Shown: piece after piece, positions 33,466 through 44,486 of the stretch
Numbering within the stretch: position 1 is the first letter of the stretch
Layout of the letters: every line of letters starts with the position of its first letter
From: Polyodon spathula
Lineage: Eukaryota; Chordata; Actinopteri; Acipenseriformes; Polyodontidae
DNA: 64,000 bases
Direction of reading: 5' to 3'
NCBI RefSeq assembly: GCF_017654505.1
Contig: NC_054538.1
Span: forward strand, 22,669,783-22,733,782
The notes under the pieces: model-generated
Databases searched by the model: none
Seen by the model: the letters and a program-made list of their open reading frames with translations, nothing else
What the model was told of the DNA's origin: nothing
Translations under genes and position numbers: made by a program

Positions 33466-34259
33466 TTAAGTATCCCTGCAACAGAGGTCCCAAGCGAGCG
33501 TGTGTTCAGCAAAGCAGGGATGCTTGTGAACAAACTCCATTCTTCTTTGAAACTGGAGAATGTGGGTGTGTAACAAAGTGCCCGCCCCTGTGTATATTAT
33601 CTGTTATGTGTTGCGTGTGGTGTGTTTAAATGTTGGTGTATAGACATTGGTACACGGGATATAAACGGGTCTGTGTAACACGAGTGTTTAAAAATGTATA
33701 GTGTATTTAGGCACGAGGATTGCACAGCACTTCACGTGCAAGTAAAATGTAGTAATATGTGAGCACTGGGAATTGCACTTTATTAATTCACGTGCTGGGA
33801 TTCAAGTGAATAATTAATTGGTAATTGAATCCCAGCACAATAGTATATATATAGATGCACGTTGTCACATACTGTTGGTTGGGTGTTCGGGAGTGGAGAA
33901 CGGGAGCGAGAGAAGGAGTAACTTGATATATCAATTGCTATTGCGTGCTGGTGGGACCAGCACGATACTTGTTTATTTAAAACTCGCCGTGTTTGTCAGT
34001 GTGTCTGTCCGTGCACCGTTTTGTTAAGTTTAGTCTGTTTTTGTTTGTCTATTTATTTTGGCGTAGAGTGCCGTGTCCTGTGTTTTCGTGTTTGTTTAAA
34101 CCTTTTATTTTGTAATAAACCGGCGCCAACAGGCGTCTTCATCATTTCATTTCACATCATCGTCTTTGTATATTTCATTCCTTCCTGGTTCTGACGCCGC
34201 CCACTTGGCCGTCTTTGTGACAGGGTGCCATAATATTTCTGAATAAAAACAGAAAATAA
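33466..34259 (+). pseudogene. hAT dimerisation domain, cut by a solo LTR
   Basis: From 33466 the frame reads LSIPATEVPSERVFSKAG, then LHSSLKLENVG, the conserved hAT C-terminal dimerisation block. It is interrupted at 33568 by the solo LTR (33569-34222). After the LTR, skipping the duplicated GGGTG, the same protein continues as AIIFLNKNRK and ends at TAA 34257-34259. The LTR is therefore younger than the hAT copy. Confidence 0.8.
33569..34222 (+). mobile_element. Solo LTR, family 2, copy B (654 bp)
   Basis: Starts TGTAACAAAG and ends CTTTGTGACA (near-perfect 10-bp terminal inverted repeat), flanked by perfect 5-bp duplications GGGTG (33564-33568 and 34223-34227). TATA-like GATATAAA (33659-33666) and AATAAA (34115-34120) are present. 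It is inserted in the hAT C-terminal coding region. Confidence 0.9.
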
Positions 34260-34429
34260 GCTCTAAAGAGAGGGAACCTCACCGACAGTGTGACCAGACA
34301 TAAATAATTAGAAATGAGTAGTTTTAAGTTCAACTGGAGAAATGTTTACTTTTCATGATTAGATTTGATGAAGATATGTGTACTTATTATTTCTAAATTT
34401 CTTATTGCGTTATGGAAAAACAATGCATC

Positions 34430-35720
34430 AGATTTTTATGAAAACAGAGATTATTTACGGTTGCCAAACAACCTGAATTATAAAAACTAAAATAATTGTT
34501 TGGACTGTGAACTTTGTTGTTTGTCATCTGTTTAAGCATTGCATCACATCTACACCTGCACACTGCAATCCACTTTGCCACAGGCACCCTTACAGTAGTA
34601 TTTTGTGTGCCCACCCTTTGCTTCCTTTACAGCTTGCAGTCTTTTTTTGTATTTTGAAATGAGTTCCTGGCATCTTTCCTGAGTTATTTTTGCCCATTCC
34701 TCAACACATAGAGCTTTGAGTTCTGCAATCTACTTTGGTTTCATTTTTGCAACAGCAGCCTTCAAGTCAATCCACAACATCTTGATGGGATTCAAGTTTG
34801 GGGACTATCCATAACTGTATCTTCCTTTTTGTCAGAAATGCCTTTGTAAACTTTGCAGAATGCTTAGAGTAATTATCCTGCTGGAATACAAACTTCCGTC
34901 CAATAAGCTTTCTAGTACTGGGTAACAATAGAGTGCAACATTTCTTGATATTTTGCAGCATTCATTGATCCTTCTACAACACAAAGGTCACCAGTGCCTG
35001 AGGAAGAAAAAACAAACCCATACCATCACACAACTACCATGTTTAACACTGAGCATGATTAACTTTTCTTTAAATTCTTCTCTCTTCCTCCAAACATATT
35101 GTTGCTTTCTTGGTGAAAAAAGTGGATTTTGGTTGAAGAAATCATCAAGTATTCAATGGAAAAGTCCAATCGCTTTCTTTTAGGTATTGTTTAACAAAGG
35201 TTTGCATCTTGGTTTTCGCTCATGGACATTCATCATGTTACAGTATCGTTGAACTGTTCGCTTGTGAATTTCTTGACCATCTTCTCTCATTTCTTATATC
35301 AAATCTTTTGCAATAATCCAAGGATTTTGCCAGGCTGTGTGAAGGATTCTTCTTCAAGATTCTGCAGAAATCTGTTTTGGTCTTCTACACGTGGAGCTAG
35401 TTGCAATGGTTCATGTTCTCTTGTTTTTGTCAATAATAGCATACACAGTGCTTTTTGATAAACCTAGTCCATCTATTTTTTCTGGTAATTTCTCCTTTTT
35501 CATTTAGTATTATTGCCATTTTTAGGTCACTGCTGTACTCTTTTTTTTTTAGTTTTAACCATTTCTGTTGCTTTTTTAAGTTTCCAGTTTATTTTGCAGG
35601 ACTTGTTGATTATGTATTTATTCTATAATTATCATCAGGTGTTGGTTTTCAATCACTAATTGTCAATAATTAGCAACAAATGGGTTTCATACAAAATATG
35701 TTGATTGTCCAAATGCTTTT
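34430..35720 (-). pseudogene. Tc1/mariner transposase relic
   Basis: Read on the minus strand, 34961-34767 gives LLPSTRKLIGRKFVFQQDN, then AKFTKAFLTKRKIQLW. This is the Tc1 block containing the second catalytic Asp (QQDN), followed by the P-x-S-x-x-x-x-x-x-D region in decayed form. Upstream on that strand (to about 35700) runs the rest of the transposase, with many stops. Ends near 34490 and 35715 share TTTGGAC-like inverted sequence, but the TIRs are too eroded to place exactly. Confidence 0.65.
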
Positions 35721-36030
35721 GTCAATAGGAAATTAATTTTTGCAAGTTATTTTATTTTATACATGTTTAATAATTCGATTTATTATAAAGCTGAATCTCT
35801 AATTTATAGCTTTCAATAGAACAATTACATCCATTGCATTGCTTCATATTTTTAGAAATCACTTTCTTTGAGTTTTTTTTCTCTTTTGTGATCAATTGTT
35901 TTTATTTTGAAAACAGTTACAGGAAGAAAGGAACAACTGTAGACATTGTCTCAGAGCTTGCAAAAATATACAAATATCATAAAACAGATAAAATCCTTCT
36001 AAAGACATTATCAAATTATCTTCCTAATCA
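35720..36030. other. Non-coding spacer
   Basis: AT-rich, nothing recognised. Confidence 0.45.
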
Positions 36031-36035
36031 AATTA

Positions 36036-36535
36036 TGCCAGGCTGATGTTGGAAAGTGCTGATGAGGTCAGACCCCAAGCATGGGGCATGGAAGCACAAG
36101 CTTTGTTAATTTGAGCTGTTGTATATTCCAACCGGACAATATCCATAAACATACCCAACCACATCTGCTGTGCTGAAACATTAGGAGAGACCTATAAGCA
36201 GACAACAGGTTTTTTTGCAGCTGTCAGTCCTGCTAGGAATCTCCATTGAGATGCAGAGATAGATAGAAGAGTCATCATGTAAAAGAAGCAGGGATGGTAC
36301 AGTGGGTATGTCTGTATCCAAAATGTTAGATAGTGTAGTACAAACATGGGACCATAACATAGCTACTATGGGGCACGCCCAAAACATGTGCAACATGTTA
36401 CCAACTACACCAAGCCCACATTTTGTGCAGGAGGGGCCTAAGAGAAGTTTCATTTCAATAGGCCCTATGAATAACCTTGAAATTTATAAGCTGATGTGCT
36501 GAATTTTTAGAGGATGTATTTTTATGTTATTTTTT
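36036..36535 (-). pseudogene. L1-like ORF2 C-terminal region
   Basis: On the minus strand 36453-36181 reads CTKCGLGVVGNMLHMFWACP, then LWSHVCTTLSNIL and PTVPSLLLLHDDSSI. That is the C-terminal cysteine motif of L1-type ORF2 (C-x-x-C...H...C-P). In another frame it continues as MWLGMFMDIVRLEYTTAQIN, ending in a stop at about 36037. The rest of RT is missing upstream, where a SINE lies. Confidence 0.75.
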
Positions 36536-36538
36536 TAA

Positions 36539-36975
36539 AAATTTAGTTGTCTTCAATTTTTTACCCCAGATTTTTCTCCGCAATTTAGTGTGCCCAATTA
36601 TTATCTGTATCCTCGGCCCACCGCTCGCAACCTCCCCGCCGACTCGGGGAACGTAGCCTGGAGCACGGGTCCTCTGAAACGTGCTCCTGCCAAACTGTCA
36701 TTTTTCACAGCGAGGCCACCAGACTTATAGTGCAGGAGGACAACACAGATCTGGCGACTCCACTGCACAACCACAGGCAACCTATTGGCCACAAGGGTCG
36801 CTGATGTGTGGTGAGCCGTGGATACCCCTGCCGACCTAAGCCCTCCCTACCCGGGCAGCGCTCGGCCAATTGTGCGCCACCCCTTAGGAACTCCCCGTCA
36901 CGGTCGGCTGTGACATAGCTTGGACTCGAACCTGTGATCCCCAGACTATAGGGCACATCCTGCACTCCAGGCAAA
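36539..36975 (-). mobile_element. tRNA-derived SINE, minus strand
   Basis: On the minus strand a tRNA-like head with B box GGTTCGAGTCC (about 36925) is followed by a long GC-rich body (GCCGACCGTGACGGGGAGTT, GGTGGCGCACAATTGGCCGA) and a 3' end with AATTGGGCACACTAAATT. The same body is found on the + strand at 45030-45437. It sits between the two L1 pieces. Minus-strand ORFs through it are artefacts of GC content. Confidence 0.75.
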
Positions 36976-37690
36976 GGCAGTGCAGTTTCCTTTTAGAAAA
37001 CATTTTGTTACTTCCCAAAGATTTTGTGGATTAGTGGCCGAATCAGAATTAAACTGCACAAATTCTTTCAGTTTTGTATCAAGCTGCTTTAGGAATTCTG
37101 TATTCCTGAGCAGTGGTGTTAAAGCTCCATCTAGCCCAGCGCTGCCGGTAGTTGCCATTCACGAAATAAGTGTATAGGACAAGGGCATGGTCAGAAATAC
37201 AGATAGGAAGAATTTCTGTAAAAGAGATATATTTTAAGAAGGCGGGGGAAACAAATACATAATCAATGCAAGAATACGATTTATGTCTAAACGAAAAGAA
37301 GGTATAATTTTGTTCAGTAGAATGGGTTCTGCACCAAGCATCCATTACATTCAAGTCCCTGATAAAACTATTTAAATACAAATGTGTTATTTTGACCTGG
37401 AGATTGTGTACAAGATTTATCCAACTGAACATTACATACAGCATTGAAATCACCACCTGTTACCAGCTGGTATCCTAACATGTCCAACAGAGAATCAGCA
37501 ACATTAGTTAAAAATTGCTGCTTGTGATCAGTAGGGGTTAAATCAAGGTAAAGCAAATTTTCATATTAAGAATAACATGTAAATAAACAAAACGACCAGC
37601 ATCATCACCATCAGATCCTTCTACTGTTAGACACAGTTTCTATAAGCACTAGAACACCTTTGGCTATCTTCAGTAAGTAAACTGCTATAA
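36976..37690 (-). pseudogene. L1-like ORF2 endonuclease
   Basis: Minus-strand frames carry DGDDAGRFVYLHVILN (near 37610), LGYQLVTGGDFNAVCN (GDFN block, 37470), FIRDLNVMDAWCRTHSTEQN, YTFFSFRHKSYSCIDYVFVS (catalytic I-D) and ISDHALVLY (S-D-H block, 37190), then LWEVTKCFLKGNC of the endonuclease-RT linker. This is an APE endonuclease of the L1 type. Frameshifts occur near 37450 and 37160. RT is deleted downstream. N-terminal blocks beyond 37690 are not recognisable. Confidence 0.75.
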
Positions 37691-37699
37691 CAAAAGAAA

Positions 37700-38728
37700 A
37701 ACATTACTAAATGTTCATCATTCATCAACACACTCAATCGCAAGAGACTGTAGAACGTTTTACTCTCTCTGGTTGAGAAAAACACAAATGTTTTAGGAGC
37801 CTTGACACTGAGACCACAATGTAGGTCTGTGTGGCTCGCAAGTCACTGGAGGCATCCCACACCCAGTAAATACCTTTTGCACAAGACATAAAAAGAGGCC
37901 TTGTGATTTCAAAGCAACTATGAATAACTACCTATAAACTTAGAACAAATTAAAGAGGAGTGATGAGGTTGTTGGTCTGTAGAGCATCGAAGTCCCAAAG
38001 AAAACAAAGTTCCTTGTCATTGTAGATCCATCATTCGAGCTAAGTTCACGTATGGTTCAGCTCATTGAGGTATATTCCAATGCATCACCGGCAGACAGTA
38101 CTTTAAAACCAGGCTTTCCGTTGCGAGGTCGCCCGTTGGTTGGGTCAATGGACATAGTCATGAGCGTCAAATCTTTCTCAAATGTGTCAGAAAATCTTCA
38201 GCTTCTTTCACTGACTGGAAGACATAGAGCCTGCTTGTCGGTTAACTTTGAGAGCCGTCAGACTTGGCTTTCCACACCGGGGCAAAGGCCTTTCTTTTCT
38301 GTGAGGTGTCAGTGCTGTAGTCTGAAGGTTGACGATCCATGCTTCATCTCAGCTCCAAGTCCTCTCGCCCCTTGTAGATTTATTTTTTATAAACCTTGTT
38401 AACAACCGCTTATATTGCGTCTATAACACCTCAATCTCTTTACAATCTCTTTACTGCTCAAAATGCATAATATAATCAGGGAATCCAGATCACCATTCAG
38501 CATTACAAACAACATTATCTATCATAGATGTTAGTCAGCAGTCAGCTGCTGCGATGACAGCTACTGGAGTGTTGCATGTTTAGCAACATGAAGGAGCTGG
38601 AAAGCAACTGCTCCAGTCTGAGTTGAATTTGCATCTACGGTGTTTGTGCTTCTTTGAGTTTTCCGCCATGATTAATGTATACCTTTCGAAAAGCGAAAAA
38701 TCCTGAGATCCCACTGTACTCAATCAGT
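37700..38728. other. Unassigned, possibly L1 5' region
   Basis: 38052-38402 is GC-richer and holds a 116-codon + strand ORF without recognisable motifs. It might be the 5' part of the antisense L1 (ORF1), but nothing confirms this. Confidence 0.25.
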
Positions 38729-38800
38729 ACACAATCAAATTTGTATAGTGCCTTTTATGCCAAGACATCCAAAAGCGCTTCTCATTACAAATAAATATAC
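38729..38800. repeat. Second copy of the AAAGCGCTT dispersed repeat
   Basis: TTGTATAGTGCCTTTTATGCC and AAAAGCGCTTCTCATTACAA correspond to 31580-31625. A-rich sequence follows to 38900. Confidence 0.45.
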
Positions 38801-38899
38801 TATACAATAATACAATATAATATACAATAAAATATAAAAAAAAAACATCCAAAAACAAATGGGGGGAAAAAAAAAATAAATAAAATAAATAAAATACAT

Positions 38900-39862
38900 A
38901 TTAACAAAATTCTAAAATAGGCCATCCCAATCTCCAAAAAGGCCTCTGTGCAAATATGTGTTTTAAGCTTTGATTTAACCCTCCACGTCTTTCCAAGTGT
39001 CTTTCTGTGTTTGATTTTTTACTTCTGAGAGCATCAAAAGCAGTGGTATATAGGGGCACCCTGTTTTGGGTTGCACTAAGTCTGTCTCACTAACTATTGC
39101 ATATATTTAGAGGAGTGTTTATGTAATTATAATGAAACTTGGACTGGACATATGTAGCACAAACTATTGAGAGTATCATAATCTGAGAATATATGAAAGC
39201 AGCCTTCCAGTCTGTATGTCAAACTTACATTTTGACATGTGCATACAGTGTATACAGTGTGTGGCGGGATGTTTTAACGTAGTTGGGGGGGGGGGGGGGG
39301 GAATCTGCAATCGAAGATATTTGAAGTAAAGATACATTTTAATAGAGAGCAAAGGAATTAACCTAGTTCAGAGCTATTTTCTCGTTGTCAAGTTGTGTAC
39401 ACTGTACTAGGTATTTCATTTTAAATTGTCTATACCTTTTCTGCCTTAATTCAAATTTTGGAAGATATCCTAGGCATTACTGTCAACTTGATATAATGTT
39501 GTTGTTTTTATTCTAAGCTTCCGTTAATGTCTGAAATCTGATGATAAATAGTTACAGTTTGTACAGGTTGAAGTCTTGTGATATATGTATTTGTGTGTGA
39601 TAATTGCAGATAAGAAATTTCCATTTTGTTTTCTGGCTACAATGCAAGGCTGCAAAGATGGAATTATTTAGCATGTTCCCTGATTTTTAATCTCTTTGAG
39701 CATCACTTAATACCTTAATGTTGTAGGCAATACACGTTTTTGTTTAGTAATGGGTACAAGGTAAAATTACTGTTACCGGTACACAATTTCATATGTAAAA
39801 ACCTGTAACTCTGTAGATTCATGTCTAAAAAAAACCATTTGATTTAGGGGAATTGGGGCATA
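38900..39862. other. Non-coding; 17-bp G run
   Basis: AT-rich. A run of 17 G lies at 39285-39301. No gene seen. Confidence 0.5.
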
Positions 39863-39894
39863 CCTGGTTCCCTTTCAAGTACGATATGTAACCA

Positions 39895-40923
39895 TTACCT
39901 AATGGGATATAATCTCTTATAACCTGAATTACCTGATACAAGAAGCCATGGGAGGAGATGAGGGGAACCAGGGAACAAGTGTAAAGAGAAAAGAGGTGAG
40001 GTACCAGGACTGAGCCTTGGGAGACACCTGTAGAAAGAGAACAAGAAGCAGAGGGTGAGCCATGCCAGGACACCCGGTATATGCGATCGGAGAGGTAGGA
40101 GAACCAGACAAGGGCAGTGCTGGAGAGTCAGATCAGCGAGGGAGAACAGGAGAATAGAGTGGTCGGCTGTAAAGACAGCAAAGAGGTCGAGGAGAATTAG
40201 CACACAGTAGAGGGAGGTGGCATGGGCAGAGAGTAGAGAGTTAATGACAGAGAGAAGAACAGTTTCAGTGGAGTGTGCCGGGCAAAAACTGGATTGGAGG
40301 GAGTCAAGTAGAAAATGTTTTGACAGGAAAGCAGAGAGCTGGTGATGTACCGCTTGCTCAAGGGTTTTAGAGAGGAAAGGGAGAAAGGAGGGATGAGGGA
40401 TCAAGGGAGGGTTTTTTTTAAGATGGGAGTGATGCAGGCCTGTTTGAAAGCAAAGGGGAAGGAGCCAGAGAGTAGAGAGGTGTTGAGAAGAGGAATGAAA
40501 GGGAGTAGATCAGGGCCAGCAGCTTGGAAAAGGTGAAAGGGCAGGGGGTCCAGAGCACACATGATGGGTTTGTGGAGGGTAAATTAGTAGGGGCTGCATA
40601 GGGTTATGGGGAGTGAGTAGAGGACAGGGAGTGGGTGAGGAAAGAGGTGAGGAATTGAAGAGTTTGTGGTTGTCCGTGATTTTGGAGGTGAAGGAGGCAA
40701 AGTCATCAGATGAGATAGAGGAAGGTGGGTAAGGGAGAGGAGGGCTAAGGAGGGAGGAGAAGATAGAGAAAAGTTTATGGGGATTGTTAGTAAAAGACTG
40801 AATGATAGTGGAAGTAGGAGCATTTGGCAAAGGTGAGTGTAGAAGAGAAGGAAGAGAGGAGCCAGCGACAGAGATCCAAGCCTGCAGGGAGTTTGGTTGT
40901 CTTCCCACAGTTTTACAGTGCAT
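39895..40923 (-). pseudogene. L2-like LINE: linker and reverse transcriptase
   Basis: On the minus strand, 40923-40584 carries the endonuclease-RT linker (NNPHKLFSIFSSLLSPPLP, SSDDFASFTSKITD). 40404-39895 then carries PFLSKTLEQAVHHQLSAFL, DSLQSSFCPAHSTETVLLSV and VLILLDLFAVFTADHSIL, where the catalytic D is kept but the usual F-D-T is altered. A second frame adds STGVSQGSVLVPHLFSLYT (40030). The Y-A-D-D box and everything after are missing at the 39895 end, where DIRS-like repeat begins. Endonuclease absent. Dead fragment of the L2 clade. Confidence 0.75.
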
Positions 40924-40973
40924 GCTTGCAGTTTCCCAGTGGCTTTTTCAGGCTTTCACCTGCCTGCCACTTA

Positions 40974-41182
40974 TTCTGGTACCAGCCCGGTACCAGTGAC
41001 TCACTCTGCCTGTACTAGTCGGCACCAGAGCCTGCACCGGTTGGTACCAGAGCCTGTGCCATGATCGATGCCAGAGCTGGTATCAGACAGTACCAGAGCC
41101 TGTACCAGTGACCTGGTTGTTACCAAAGCCTGTACCCTGGTTGGTACCAGTTCCGGTACCAGAGCCAATATCTGCTGGTATA
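40974..41182. repeat. Degenerate GGTACCAG minisatellite
   Basis: About a dozen imperfect units of GGTACCAGAGCCTGTACC (12-24 bp spacing) between an L2 fragment and DIRS-like coding sequence. It may be part of the DIRS-like element's first ORF, but no frame is clearly coding. Confidence 0.6.
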
Positions 41183-41439
41183 GGGCTGTCAGTTAAGCCT
41201 TCAAATAGCAATCGTTTAATTGGGCACACAAAATATAATTGTTCAGAAAAATATAAATGATTATAGCGCCAGATGCGGGGGACTCTGTGGCATACAGATC
41301 CAACAGCTCTGCCCTGGCAGCTATCTCAGCTTGCCATGTTAAAATTGTAGCACACTTCCTGGAACACACTCCCTGGTAGGACAGTTTTGAAGTGTGCAAG
41401 GTAGGTTAAGACCCCCTAGAAAGGTCCTTGTCCCACTCT

Positions 41440-41592
41440 GGCGACTTAATTTAGTGCCGGATACACTTACAAAATCGGCACTTGAGCCTCTACTTTTTCC
41501 TGTCACTAAAGTCAGCTTTCCTGCTTGCTATTACCTCTGCTAAGCAGGTAGGTGAAATGCAAGCATTCTCAGCAGTGAAAGCCTGGTAGTTT
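41440..41592 (+). pseudogene. DIRS-type tyrosine recombinase fragment
   Basis: Two frames give WRLNLVPDTLTKSALEPLL (41441-41500) and, after a shift, LSLYFFLSLKSAFLLAITSA then KQVGEMQAFS (41487-41583), ending in TAG. The order L-x-L-V-x-x-x-L-T, E-P-L, L-S-L-K-x-A-F-L-L-A-I-T-S-A-K-x-V-G-E is characteristic of recombinases of vertebrate DIRS-like retroelements. The box I arginine expected in S-A-K-R-V-G-E is replaced by Q. The remainder of the enzyme (H-x-x-R, Y) is absent. Confidence 0.55.
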
Positions 41593-42945
41593 TTTGCAGC
41601 GGTTTGAACTAAGGTTGCTCTCCACTGTAGTGAATTAGGTATACAATTTGAGACATACCATATTTAAATTCTGGATCCTGTAGAACTCGGATTCCCTTGA
41701 TAATAACATTCACACAATGTGTCAGAAATATAAAACAATAGTTTATTTAAGAATAAAAAGGGGTGCACAGCTAATCTGAATTCACACAAACGAAAGGCTA
41801 TTGGTTAGAGATATGCATAGATAGTATACAGTTCATTGATTTCATAGTCAAACAATTAAAATGACCATAAAACGACCTTCATCGGTCCTCGGCCAGAATC
41901 TAATGGCAGTATCTTCCTTTTTAGCACATCTGCCGGTGCTGCAAGTTCTTCACTTGCAACGGCTTGGGTATTCTATCCCATAGGTAATGGTTATATGTTG
42001 TACTTTGAAAGGGAGCGGTAGGTTAGGTAGGTTGGTTCCCTGAAATAGAAATATTACCATTACCCTTCAAGTTTGCTGCGTTCACTCCAGCTTAGCAGGC
42101 CTGAAAAGAAAATGGTGCTGAGCCTGATCAGTCACTCGTATTTATCTCCTGGGGGCGGAAATGATGTGTGACGCATAAAGGCTCTTGAAAGAGCAACTTC
42201 GACATGAGTGCTTAGGTAATTCGGACTGTAAGAGATTATATCCCATTAGATAATGATGATATTTCTATTTCATTCTATTTCATTGTGCTCTCTCCCTAGG
42301 TTTTTTCCCCTTTCCCGTATTTGCTATTTAGCACCATACAAAACTTGTACATTATTTATGTAATTGTTATATTACTGTTTTTTGTTGAGAGAATTTTTTT
42401 TATAATTTTGTTATTTCTGTGTTTTACAGATTCCAAGAGCAGAGCTGTCTGTAACACGGTGCTCAGCACACATGCAGTAAGAGCAGCTGCTGGGCTCAGC
42501 AGCGTTGTGCAGGACTGAGATACTCGCTTCGGCTTGTTGTTGCTTACAATTACAACCAAAGTATCTCAATGTGATTTTTGTGACAGTTATTTTAGCATCA
42601 CCATTGTGATGTATGTTAGTTCAAAGCAGGCTTCCCTCATTCTGTATATTGCTACCCTGCAGTAACTGCGACCAGGCAGCCGATACTGATACTGTACTGA
42701 AGCCGGTATCGGTTCATTGGTCACTAAACCTGCTAAATCAAACCTAACCAATAGCACTCCAACCCAGATATGACCCAGAAAGGAAAAATGACACTGAGAT
42801 CTGTGAGTGCAGTCCTTTTGATCCCTTGGGGTCAGGGTCACGACATCATCACAGGCTCAAAGAGCAGTTTATTCAGGATTCAAGTCTTAGGAGGTAAATA
42901 CCTATTCAGGTTACATTTCTATTTCAGGGAACCCAGGTTATGATA

Positions 42946-44486
42946 AAAACATAACCTTATACATCATAGTCATTAAAAGTATCAAATTGTTTTTTTATAT
43001 ATTTATTACTGTATTTTATAAGCCAAAATTCTTACCAAACATTATTTACCAAAACTAATCCGCTATACAGAATGTACTCTGTGGGTCTTCTCCCTCCAGG
43101 GGATTTTAAGTTTAAAGCCTGTCATAGTGTTTTGACGTGTGCTTGCCAACATCACTGTGTCAGTCTGTTTCCATTTTTGTGTTGCCCCAAATCGGTGGTC
43201 ACACATTCACTATCATATAAAAGCCAGTTGCCGGTCTCTTTACTCTTACTTATAAAAGCAACAATCATTTTGATCATTTTCTCTCTCATTATATGACAAT
43301 TGTATATCTAGCATGTCCCTGGATGACGTGCGATCCCGTTGAGCCAAGATGAGGACATTTAAAATTATCAACATGCTTCTTCTTTTCTATAACTATATTT
43401 TCCCTATGTCCATAGGGTATTATTATTTAGTATTTTGTTGTTCACATGCAAAAATGTCTTTGCAGTATCAACCATGATTTTCTTCACCAGCCTGCTATTA
43501 AGAAATATGTAACACTTTTTTTTTTTTTGCTAAATAGTTTTTTTTACAGCTTATTTCTACGTTCTCATATATGTCTTATTAAAACTGACCCAAGAGAAAT
43601 TACCATCTATTTGCAATGTTGACAAGAAGTTGCAGCAAATTGATATAGTGCTGTGACTTAAGACCTTTTGTAGTGCAATGTTTACTATTTTATCTTCCCA
43701 ACTACATGTTTTAGCATGTATCAGAATGATATTAAAACATGAGATACAGTACACCGGCAAAGTACCATGTGGCACATTTTTAAAGATGGTTAATCAATAA
43801 TGTAAATTTACAGTCTTCTGTTGTCATTAAAACAATTGCTATACCATTGAGTCTTGCAACTACAGTGAAAAATGAATAACCTAAAAACTTAAATCTGCCT
43901 GACAATAGAGGAAATCTTTAAGTTTAGAAAAATTGATTATATAACGTTTCACTCTACTGATGAGTAATGGAATCAATTTTTCTGCACATTAAAATAGGAA
44001 AGAATACAGGTGATGGATTATATTAATTTAGTTTTTAAATCTGCATTGAGAAAAATAAGTGTTGATTAGCCTTAAAACTATTAATTCCTTTATCAGTAAA
44101 ATCTGTTTGTGGGACAGGTATAAATAATAGTAAGATGTACAATACTAGAATGTAATTGCTTTTTAAGAAAGAGAAGAGCTTTCTTTCAGACAGTTATGCT
44201 GCCCCTTGTCCTGGGCCCACTGAATGGCTGTCATTACACCACAGGACTGGCTTTGTAATTCGGCCTCCAGTCTGGTTCTCACCCCCTCCTATTGATTTAA
44301 TTCTGCCCCACATCCTCCCATCTGCTGGCGGCTTGGGATGAGTTTACATAAATGCTAAATCTGACACGTTTGGTTAGCACAGGTTACATTTACATTTGGA
44401 GGGTAGAAGTAAAACAATATTTGAAAACTGATTTGCTTCTGACCATAACATACTTACTATAATTTTGAACCATTGTTAAATATTAC
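42946..44486. other. Non-coding stretch
   Basis: AT-rich, nothing recognised. Confidence 0.5.

Larger units (their letters stand above)
39863..42945 (+). mobile_element. DIRS-like element cluster with inverted repeats
   Basis: Related sequences occur in both orientations. GGTTCCCTTTCAAGTAC...CATTACCTAATGGGATATAAT at 39867 (+) recurs inverted at 41972-42015; AATGGGATATAATCTCTTA at 39901 (+) recurs inverted at 42230-42248; GGTTCCCTGAAATAGAAAT at 42033 (+) recurs inverted at 42915-42937. A tyrosine-recombinase-like coding remnant lies at 41440-41590. Several non-identical inverted repeats plus a YR fit DIRS-order retrotransposons. The extent of each copy is uncertain. Confidence 0.5.

Noticed and set aside
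36601..36974. Minus-strand ORFs in the GC-rich segment
   Set aside because: They lie within the body of a SINE also present at 45030-45437.
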